From Heliocidaris erythrogramma (taxonomy: Eukaryota; Echinodermata; Echinoidea; Camarodonta; Echinometridae): a DNA stretch of 64,000 nucleotides. Under the pieces are notes generated by a model that saw only the letters and a list, made by a program, of their open reading frames with translations, was not told where the DNA came from and did no database searches. Below are positions 52,101 to 63,428 of this stretch, in pieces. The DNA is taken from the NCBI GenBank assembly GCA_025617745.1, contig CM046858.1, positions 47,015,697-47,079,696 of the forward strand. The letters run 5' to 3'. Positions within the stretch are counted from its first letter, which is position 1. Each line of letters begins with the position of its first letter. Made by a program: the position numbers and the translations under genes.

Positions 52101-55100
52101 AACCGAGGAGAAAATGTCGAAATAATTTTCTGCATATACATGTATAGGTGAATCAATGCTACAAACGATCCATTCTTACCAAAATTGTTGTGATGTTTAA
52201 GGTCTTATTCTTAAACGTTGAATTCTTATCTGTGTGGCTGTCTACAGGGGATATATTGAGGCCGTTTTCATCCCACTCGCCCACCTGGTACAACGAAAAC
52301 AGAAAAGAAAGGGGCAAAATTAAAAAGAGAGTTCGATTTTAAAAAAAAACCAAACATGACTTCATAATTGTTGCATTTTTAAATCATTCATATCTATGCT
52401 GGAGTTCATTTTTTTATATTTCATTTTCTCACCTTTAAATAGTATTTTGCTATTTTGCTAGAATTTTTTTTTCTGCACTCTTAAATGGCAATTATTTCGA
52501 AACGGCTTCATCTGTATTATAAAAACCTCAGGTGTAGATTTAAGGCTATGATTATTGTCATGGTCCCCTATAGTTACCGCCCATACCAATACATAAAAAA
52601 CAATATTTTTGGTACTAAATGCAGAATAAGAACATCATATTAATCAAGAATGTAATTTTAACTTTATGTACCGGAAGGTATTATAAAATCAAGTTTAAGT
52701 AGCTGATCTTTTGGTATACGGGTAATACATTTCTTCTTTATGTGTTAAAGCTCTTCCTTTTCCACATCGACCAGATCGACACCAGACCGACAATAGACGA
52801 AGCAGAAAATTACATTACCCCCAAATGACCAAAAACTCTGTCGATTATCGGTTGGGTTGTAGTCGGTTTGGCGGTGTACATGGGGTGTAAAAAACTTCAT
52901 TCTACGGCCCGAATTCACAAAGGAGGTTTAAACCATGGGTAGGTTTAAACCTCCGTAAGCGTACTAAAAATAAGCGTAAATAAGCGCACATTGCCCACGC
53001 GCGCTCAAAGAAAATATATGATTGGATCGGATTCCGTGCGCACGTACGCTTAAAAAACCCAGGAGGGGGTTTAAACCATGGTTTTGTGAATTCGGGCCTT
53101 TAAAGTAGAACGTTGATGATTTTAAATATTGGCTTAATACTTATTATTGCATAGATGGCATAAATTAAACAAGGTTATCCAAATTCAACGCTTGGAAACA
53201 TTTGAAGTAATGATTATTATCAATTATAAAACGGTAAAATACAGCCCCCGATATAGCAGCTGAAGAGCTCCTCGAACGCTGCTGAGATATGTGACGACAC
53301 ACCCTGGACCAGTCCTGGCTAAGCAGACGATGTCCCATAACATCTTACACATTTTTCAGAGCCTATTTTGTCATCTCCTCTTCACTTATTTCTCTTCCTT
53401 CACTAGCGTCAGTCTTAATGTTAGTCTGTTGCCTCACTCTTAACTTCGTGTATGGTATTATTTTGATGAAAAATGCAGCGTTAAAAAAATAAAGGAATCA
53501 GTCACTTGTAAACAAAATAAGACGCCATTGTATTTTCAGCTGTTTGCACCGGGGCATGTTCGGCGTTTCAAGAGGGAACGAATACCATCCTGCTATTATT
53601 CGGAGGGCTTTTCAATTTGAAAGTGGGGTTTATTTCATTGATCATTGACCCTTCTCCTATGTATTTACAATCAAACGGTTTTAGCTATCAGAATCAGTTT
53701 CACTTTCCCTTTATAATGGTGTGAAATAAGGTCATGTTTAAATACACCAAACTCTTTATAATTTGATAAATAATTGCATTGCAATTACGTTCATTCATTA
53801 TAGGACGTCGTCTGCTTAAGCAGGATCGATCCCGAGTGTGACGACATCAAAACATCGCTATATTTCTGGCGAATCCTCGGATATTCCAGATGCTGAGAAG
53901 AGCTTTTATTTGTGTTGTTTTTATAATCACCAGATACGCAGTTGACATAAAACTTATAAGATTGCCATCTGTAAGCTTCCCAGTTTCTAGTGATACATTA
54001 ATTGCCATATTTGTGATTTTCTTTGAATATCTACTTTAAGTATAGTTTTGTACCAATTTGAATCCTATGTACTCCTTGAGTTCGGAGATGTAGAACCTTG
54101 GATTCTCTCTTTCTCCGTTCCTGTCGAATGTTATGGGACCGGTGAGCCCTTTGATGTTGGTCTGGAATAAATGAAAATAAAGAGAGAAATAAAACATAGC
54201 CAGGTAGATATGTAAACGATGGTCTGTAGTTCAGTCCAATTAGTCCAAATATCAAGAACGCTGTTTTGAAAAAACTCACATTATAACAAGGTAAATTTGT
54301 TGGTCCCACTTTTTTGTATTCTATTGTTTTCTAGACCTGATATAACAAGGTTTCGATATAAAGAGGTAATTTCACTGGTCCCAATGGCCCGTATTCTGAA
54401 CTCCGGTTTAATTTAAACCATTGTCTAAATGTGTGGTTTAACTATGGGCAGCCAAATGTAACACAAACCTCTCTAACAGTAGATATCAATTTGTCAGCAT
54501 TTTTGGTACTCAAACTTTTAAAAACTCTCTGGGAATGATAGTGCAATAGTTTTCTTGACCATTAAAGCATGAGACCAGAATCCAGTAAACATAAGGAACA
54601 TACAGTGTAAACAAAGATTTGACATTTTTAGCTACCCATAGTTAAACCACAGATTTAAACCATGGTTTAAGTTAAACCGGAGTTCAGAATATGGGCCAAT
54701 GAGTTTGTTATAACAAGGTTCAGCTGTGATAGAAAATGAATGAATAAAGAGGGAGAATGTGAAGGCCTTATACACTAGCTTCATTCCCATAATCATCTTT
54801 TATCAAAACATATTGCTAAGTATTTCATGATTTATATTATAAGAAACGGGGATATTGACCAACAGTATAACAACGATTCAAAATGTGTGTGTACATAATA
54901 ATGTGTTCACATAATAATGTATACACAATGATGTGTTCACATAATAATGTGTTCACATTGTCAAATATTGTAGATATGATTCAACTGTTCTCTTTTATCA
55001 TGGTGCATACACACTGTGGTAACTTTTGTGGTCATTGTATGTATTACACTGTGGTACATAGTGTAAAAGCATGTTTACACAGTGTGTTCAAATTTTCATT

Positions 55101-58100
55101 ACTGTGGAGATGTTTCAAATGTTAAAATCTTCTTGTGGTTACCTATCGTGATACCATTGTGAAATAATTGTGAAAGCAATGAGAATGCAGTGTTTTTTTA
55201 TCATCAGCCCTGCTGAAATGTTCTAAATCAACTTTCTGTGGTCACACCAGGGAGTGTGAATAGTATGAACACAATGCATTCACATCAGTCAATAGCTTAA
55301 TATTATAAGCTATATAGCTTACTACTAGTTTACAATATGGAAGTGCCTACGGTTTTTGGTCACACCGTGTGTCGATGTTCTTACCGATTGTAGGAAGTTA
55401 TAGTATGTTAGTCCGTCATTCCACTCGGCTTGTTCTCCGAAACAACTCAGTGAACTCAACGAAATGTTCCGAGTGCTTCCGAGGGCCTGAAGACCGTTTG
55501 CTACTACACTCACAGCATCATATAGCAACGCAGCTTCCGTCTAAATATAAAGGGAAATGGCTTTCATTTAGAAGTTAGGGATTTATGAAAGATGATAGAT
55601 ATTCATATATTAAATGAGTTTCGTTTGGAGTTTATGAAATGCCATAATAAAATACTATTCTCTCGCTATTCTCTATCAAAATATTGATACATCTCATGGG
55701 ATTTCAACTGTTAGTTCATTATGAAATAAGTACAGGGTATATCATCATGACAAGTAAAAATAAGCCTATTCAATTAATAAATACATAAATCAACAAAGCT
55801 GTCAAACGGCAATCAGTCACCTAGTCAATCTAACACTCTATCAGTATATTAATCTATCACTCTATTAGTCCATTAATCAGTACATCAATCAGTCAAACTA
55901 GTAATCAATAGGTCAATCAGCCATTCAACCAATCAATCAATGAATCGATCGATCGATCAATCAATTAAATATCCTCTCATCTCTACTTACCGTGAGGATG
56001 CTGAAGTTCCTTGTTGTCATGGTGACGCTCCTAGGTCCAATCTGCATCGCGTTCCATTTGTTCATGAAGGCCTCAGTAAAGTGATCAGATAGGTTGAGCA
56101 TATGAAGAGTAGTGAGATTAACCTTATCGCCTGTGTACCTTGACATATTCAGTAAGTATAGGTCCTGTGTGAGCACAAACAACAGATTGGATAAAATAAC
56201 ATTGACCTATACGTATGGACAGAAAATTTTTTTCGAATCAAGTTAATTAGAATCCGAGAAACGTTAACTAGGAAGCCTAGTTTGTTATAAGATTTACAGT
56301 CATAACCTTTAACTCAATAGCTGTTATACTAATGGGAGCTATCAAGATCATGCAAACAATGAAAGAAAAATATACAATATATTCTATTTTGTTATATTCT
56401 ATAAAATATAACAAAATAGAACAGAATTTTAATAAAATAGAATAGAATTTTAAAGAATGAAATAAAATAGAATAGAGTAGAATAAAATAGAAAAAGATTA
56501 TAATAGAATAAGATAGAATAAAATATGATATAAAATATTAGAATATGATAAAATAACAATGGTATTGAATGTAGTTTTACTGCAATCTACGGCATGAGTA
56601 AAGATAAATTGTATCAAAATGATTATCATTTAACTATTGTAATAAGACGGATGAAGTATGCAGCATGTTTGTTTTTCATGGATGGGTAAAGATGGATACT
56701 GGACGGGCTGGGGGCATCTCGTTTTTCCGAAGGTTCGTTTTTCCGAAGGTTCGTATTTCCGAAACACTAATTTCCCATGCCTGGGGGTTCATAATTCCGA
56801 AAATGAAAAAGGGTTCGTAATTCCGAACATTTGTTGCATTATTCCGAAGGTTCGTTATTCCGAAGGTTCGTTTATCCGAAGGTTCGTTTATCCGAAGGTT
56901 CATAATTCCGAAAATGAAATAGGGTTCATATTTCCGAAGGTTCGTATTTCCGAAAATGAAAAAGGGTTCATAATTCCGAAGGTTCGTATTTCCGAAAATG
57001 AAAAAGGGTTCGTATTTCCGAAAATGAAAAAGGGTTCGTATTTCCGAAAATAAAATAAGGTTCGTATTTCCGAAAATGAAAAAGGGTTCGTATTTCCGAA
57101 AATGAAATAGGGTTCGTATTTCCGAAAATGAAATAAGGTTCGTATTTCCGAAAATTAAATAGGGTTCGTATTTCCGAAAAATGAAATAGGGTTCATAATT
57201 CCTGGTAAAAAAAGGCGAATTCATCAGGAGCAGAGGTGTAGCAACGGGGGGGGGGGGGTGGGGCACGCCCGTTGTGGTTGTTGCTCACTTGTTATTTTTC
57301 TTTTCTTGAATTTGGTTTTCTTAAGAAGTAGCTGCTGCACGGCTTTTGTAAAGTTCTGTTGGAATTGTAAAGTGTTTGTAAACTATCTGCGTCATAGATC
57401 ATTTCAAATATGCGGCAAACAAAATGCTGTATAGTTGTGTAAGCAAGTTCATTACTTACAGCATACTATGCTGCATTTCATTCATTTACCTCTACAATTT
57501 AAGATTTTAATCTGTTTTAAGAAATGTTAATACTTGCAAGGTTATAAAACATGCTCAATGATTTCAGTCTGCCCTGCTGCATAAATTGTTTAAGATATTT
57601 TGCATTATAGTTTGGTTTTACTTTTGTTTCCTTTTATGATAATCATATCAGCCTGATGATAAGACTCCTTCTTTAACTTGTTACGATCCATCTTTCTTCG
57701 GCTTTGGTTGTATATGGTATCTATTCATTTATTTATTATTATTACTTGTATTATTTGTATTATTATTATTGTTATTATTATAATTATCATTATTATCATT
57801 ATTATTAGTAGTAGCATTATCTGTTTTATATTTTTATTATTATTATTACTAATATTATCAGTATTATAATTTTTATTATTGATAATATTATTGTTGTTGT
57901 TGTTATTATTGTTATTATTATTATTACAATTGTTATTATGAAGTGGACTACCCAGAATTACGATGACGATGTCATTTTGGATGGAGTTATGCGACCAGAC
58001 TCAGATATTGCACCGGTTACTCTACTATTGCTTCTTTTATTTCCCTTGTCATGATCGTATAATTGGCCTATAGCCTATACGTATCAATAATATGCTTGTT

Positions 58101-61100
58101 ATAATATGTTGTGCTACTTGCCATGCTATTTATTAAACATAGCAGTGACTCCTTTATGAACTCTCTGTAATATTATGTTGTTGTTTTTATTGCTGTTGTT
58201 GTTTTGGGGACCGGAGGGGAGGGCTTGTAGAGTCATCTACAGAGCCATATTACAGACTTCGGCCAACTCGGTTTATTTGGGCACAACATGGCGTATATTC
58301 CTTTGTTTAGTGCTTGCCTAACAAAGCAACAAGCGCCATATTGCTACCTACATGGAACCGAGTTGGCCAAACTCTGTTATAGATGGCTCTGAGGGCTAGG
58401 GATGCAGGACGCCCCCACCTTATTTTTAGTATACACTTTTCATAGTATACTTTTTTAATCACAATTTATGTTGAATGTTGACGAAGTAATTACATCTTAC
58501 ATGTCTTAAAGATAATAAAGTGTCAATGTTTGGCTCGCTGGAATCCAGCAGCGTGGTGCCCGAACATCCTTTTATTTTGGGAAGCGAGATGGTCGGCTAT
58601 CCTTATCTGTGGGCGGGAAGGTACTCAAAATGTTATCGTTGTTTGGATTATCTGGTAACAAAATCATTATTCTATAGACAATATCTCTTTTTTTTTACTT
58701 GCTCACTAGCGCGTAAGATTTAGAAACGGAATAGTTTGGGACAGGGAACGCCCTTCATTAGGGCGAGTGAAGTGCCCAAATATTCCATATTCGGCAGCAG
58801 GGTTAAGTAATATGCATTTCCATTACAATAAAAAAAGGGTTTTATGTTTTTTTTCTCACTCGCTTCGCTCGCTTGCAAATTGTAGAAACGGGGAGTATGA
58901 TATTCTATTTCATTTTCGGAAATACGAACCCTTTTTCATTTTCGGAAATACGAACCCTTTTTCATTTTCGGAAATACGAACCCTATTTCATTTTCGGAAA
59001 TACGAACCCTATTTCATTTTCGGAAATACGAACCCTTTTTCATTTTCGGAAATACGAACCCTTTTTCATTTTCGGAAATACGAACCCTATTTCATTTTCG
59101 GAAATACGAACCCTTTTTCATTTTCGGAAATACGAACCTTCGGAATTATGAACCCTATTTCATTTTCGGAAAAAAGAACCTTCGGAATAACGACCCTTCG
59201 GAAAAACGAACCTTCGGAGTAACGAACCTTCGGAATAACGAACCTTCGGAATTATGAACCTTCGGAAAAACGAACCTTCGGAAATACGAACCTTCGGAAA
59301 AAAGACATGTAATCGATGGGCTTACCAATGATACGAAGAGATAGTGGTAGTAACTCCGAAGCATTTGTAATTCTAGCATCTGAAAGAGAAATCAAAGAAA
59401 AGAAGAACATTTTTGTAATTGGTAATGATGTATTTGAATTATTTAATTCTTGGCACAAGGGTTAAAATTTTTTACTTGGAAATACTAATGTGATAATATT
59501 AAATCTACACATGCTTCAAATCATTCATGTTACATGTAATATAAGACAGATGTAAATTATTCGAAAGGGGCATGAGTTCATATCTCTGATTTAAACAGCT
59601 GTCTGAGATTAAGAGCTGATGTAGAGATGCAAACTCTCAGCTGTGAGTTATACATAACGTCCACGAGAGAGGAATGTTGCATCACAGGAAGATAATATAT
59701 TCAAGATCTTTATGAATCCGACCAATCTAAGACACCTGCTGATATCAATGTCACACCAGCACCTCACGTGGTGATACTTGGTGGGAGAGGGGTGGACTCG
59801 TCACATTGGTGGTCAAATTGAGTTAGAGGGACATTAAGGGCACTGGAGATCTATTGCAGCTTTTTGACATGATATCTGACATGAATTGTTTTCTCTCTTG
59901 TGCATTCTGCATCGCTATCATCTCGTTTCTTACAATCCCCCTTCCACCCCCCCCCCCCCCCCCTTGAGTAAGAGGGACATTCCGATGATAAAAGTTGTTC
60001 GGTGTTTCGGACAGAATATCTCACATTCACCATCAAATTCTCTCTATATAATATTGTTTTTTATGTTTCTCTCTCTCTCTCTCTCTTTCCTTCTTTCTTT
60101 TTTTTTTCTATCTCTATCTGTCTCACTTTCTCTCCTCTCCTCCTTTCCATTTCTCTTCCCCATCCCCACCCAATATCATCTCCGTCTCTCTCTCTCTAAA
60201 TCTGTCTCTTTTTATTATTTCTATACAGGTTTGGTCCAGTCCCCCCCCCCCCCCCATCTCCCGTTACCCCCTAGAAATTGTATGGCGTTATTGTGTCTCA
60301 TAAACTTATTCTTAGCTCGTGTGATAAACGTTGCTACACTCATGACACAGTATACCAGAGTCATTCTGTAGACGACACATCATACCCATCTTGTTACGTC
60401 ATAAATAAAAGACCACGCATCATCATGATCATACATCTTTGATAAGAAGCGATCAAGAGGAACGCCACCAGACCCCAGTATCCATCTTTTCTACGCCCCG
60501 TTAATGAGGCCGAGTTCAACCGGTAAGTGATGAAGGTGAATTGGGGTGGAACCTTGGATGACGAGCTTTCAAGTTCAAAGAGTAGACGGCATACTGTGTC
60601 GGATGAGTCGAATTCTCCGTCTAAATTACATTAGATGACCCAGCCATGTTTGTGATATTGAGTTCCTGTTTCCTATCGGTGTCGTATTTCTTTAACTAGT
60701 CGTGCTGTAAACACAGCGTTCCAAGGGGGTGGCAAGAGCTCTGTCAGTAGTTCGGGCGAAAGGTGACTGGGATATCGACTATACGGTGATCCACATTCGA
60801 AACTGATATCATCAGCTTTTCGAAACTGTGTTTTCTCCTTTTAAAAAAACTTCCTAAAGTGTTATTTGATTTCTATGATTTTCATGGCGAAAAAACAACA
60901 ACGAAACACAGTATGCGTGGGGTTTATTATGACTGCTTTCTTTTCAAAGGATTTATGCCTACATAATGAAAAATCGAGCCTATACACAATAGATGTGACA
61001 AAACATATGTAGAGATTGTAAAAGTCGAGCTTATTTCTTCATTATTGTTCTTTCCTTTTCCATTTCTTTTTCATCCCTCATGTTTTGTCTTCTAAATATA

Positions 61101-61933
61101 TTTTAGTATAGATTATAAAATTCATTATGGCATCATTTCCCTTCCTATATTACTCTTCCTTTTCTCTGCTTCTCTCTTCTAGCCCCTTGATATTGTCATC
61201 ACTCTTTATATATTGCTCATTGCTCTAACTTTCTCTCCATCTCTCTGTATTTTGTCGACCAAGCATCTCTCCTCCCCCCCCCCCCCCCCCCCCCCCGCCT
61301 GTCATATACTACAAATGCCGTGCCCGCTTTGAACCAGACTTGAGTTATTTATCCGTCAGATGGAACAGCATCTTAAAATGTATCAGGTGTGTTAAGAATG
61401 CGATCAAGGTCTCAAGGTAAGAAGCCCAAATAAGAATTCTATCAACATGCACATGGTTATAGTCAATGGTAGGACGTATGAAATGAGGACACGGCATGGA
61501 TACTATCTAAAGATGATATGAACATACTCGTCAGGGTAAGTGTCACAGACAGAAAGTAAATATCTTGACAGATCAAGAAGGGATGAGGGGACTTTGCGGC
61601 AACGGAGTGGAAAATTGGGATGGGGGGATCTTCTCACTGAAAACAGAACAAATGATGTACAACTTAGCTCAAGATTAAAACATGCTAATCAATCAGAACA
61701 TTAAGGGATTCGAAAGTTTAACTTTACGTAGGTGTGAAAAAGTGGTATCATGGGGATGAGTACAAAATTAATGTACACATCCATTGCGTAGCTTTGCAGT
61801 TTGCACCATCAAATGATGCTGGGGTAGATGTTGCATAGTGAGTAAAAGTGCAAATCTGTACCTTGGGGGGGGGGGGTAAGATTCTTTTTAAACAGTTTAA
61901 ACAGCTTATAACATGGAAAAGTCCTTGGGCGTG

Positions 61934-61988
<55 letters not shown>

Positions 61989-63378
61989 GAAAGTTGAAAT
62001 ATTGAGTACTTCCAAAGAGTGCTCTATGCCTTACAGCAGAGCATATTAATCCATGGTGTACCTGCTCAATCCGACCTTAGGTTTCGTGCCTCTCTCAAGA
62101 CACTCCTCAGGGATAATGAGCTTGGCTTTGGTGTTCGGCATCTGCGATGCTTCCTGGATCGATTTCACGGTCTGGTGGCTTTCTTTTGGGACATTGTGTG
62201 TGCCTACATCCTGTTAGGATTTCAGCTCTTTTGTTTAGTGATTCTTTGTTCGCTATGATCAGAAGCTTTTCATCCATGCACAAATTGCATTGGCCACTCT
62301 TTCTCCTAAGCAGGTTTGACTTTTTAGCAATTTCCCATGATAAGCTGTAACCCGTGTTTGATTTTTTCAATTCCCATACATATTTAGATAGCTGGGTTTC
62401 CTTACTGTATTTCTCGTGGGTGAATGATTTAATATGATTCCTATAGCGCTCCTTGAAGGGCCCTCCCGCTAGACCAAAGTATGCCTTTTCCGTATTCCCA
62501 TGGCGCACTGTCGCTTTGTACACAATAGCTTTCTCCAAACATTTTCCATTGAGTGGACATGCGGTTTTTTTGCAATTGCATTTTCTCTCATTTGTGACTG
62601 TCGCTTTCGAGGAAGGAAAGTGACTTGGTTTAGCCCCCAATATAGCATTAATGTTAAAACCAACATAGCGGGCAAATTCTTAAAACTGGTGGAAAAGCAT
62701 TTCCCCAAGGGGCACAAACTCAATAAGATTTTCAATAAGAATACTTTGAAAGTGGGCTACAGTTGTATGAGGAATATCGATTCGATAATAAAAGGACATA
62801 ACAAAAGAGTAATAGAGAAATCAAAAGCGACAGTCACAAATGAGAGAAAATGCAATTGCAAAAAAACCGCATGTCCACTCAATGGAAAATGTTTGGAGAA
62901 AGCTATTGTGTACAAAGCGACAGTGCGCCATGGGAATACGGAAAAGGCATACTTTGGTCTAGCGGGAGGGCCCTTCAAGGAGCGCTATAGGAATCATATT
63001 AAATCATTCACCCACGAGAAATACAGTAAGGAAACCCAGCTATCTAAATATGTATGGGAATTGAAAAAATCAAACACGGGTTACAGCTTATCATGGGAAA
63101 TTGCTAAAAAGTCAAACCTGCTTAGGAGAAAGAGTGGCCAATGCAATTTGTGCATGGATGAAAAGCTTCTGATCATAGCGAACAAAGAATCACTAAACAA
63201 AAGAGCTGAAATCCTAACAGGATGTAGGCACACACAATGTCCCAAAAGAAAGCCACCAGACCGTGAAATCGATCCAGGAAGCATCGCAGATGCCGAACAC
63301 CAAAGCCAAGCTCATTATCCCTGAGGAGTGTCTTGAGAGAGGCACGAAACCTAAGGTCGGATTGAGCAGGTACACCAT

Positions 63379-63428
<50 letters not shown>

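Larger units (their letters stand above)
56721..59303. mobile_element. Foldback element 2 with TTCCGAAGGTTCG arms (intronic)
   Basis: The left arm 56721-57205 and right arm 58903-59303 are inverted complements, built of tandem TTCGTATTTCCGAAAATGAA-type units of about 28 bp plus shorter TTCCGAAGG units. The 1.7-kb interior has no coding region, an (ATT)n tract and a nested MITE. The right arm ends about 22 bp inside the intron from the donor of receptor exon 2. The design parallels foldback element 1. Confidence 0.88.
62049..63382. mobile_element. Palindromic pair of 5'-truncated Penelope-like elements
   Basis: Two arms of about 558 bp (62049-62607 and 62824-63382) are near-exact inverted complements with their coding 3' ends facing outward. 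The centre (62608-62823) belongs only to the plus-strand copy. Both arms encode a GIY-YIG endonuclease domain of Penelope-like type. The reverse transcriptase part is absent. The whole palindrome lies in a receptor intron, between (TA)n tracts. Confidence 0.88.

Noticed and set aside
56658..57266. Long open frames on both strands rich in [14 protein letters not shown] and similar repeats
   Set aside because: They are translations of the tandem units of foldback element 2. Open frames exist on both strands because the unit length allows it. No start context or homology.
58767..59222. Repeat-containing frame resembling a repetitive protein
   Set aside because: Right arm of the same foldback element, read through. 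The pattern is DNA-repeat driven.
62500..62607. N-terminal part of the 274-codon plus-strand frame
   Set aside because: It is antisense to the GIY-YIG domain of the minus copy. The plus copy of the element begins only at about 62608.
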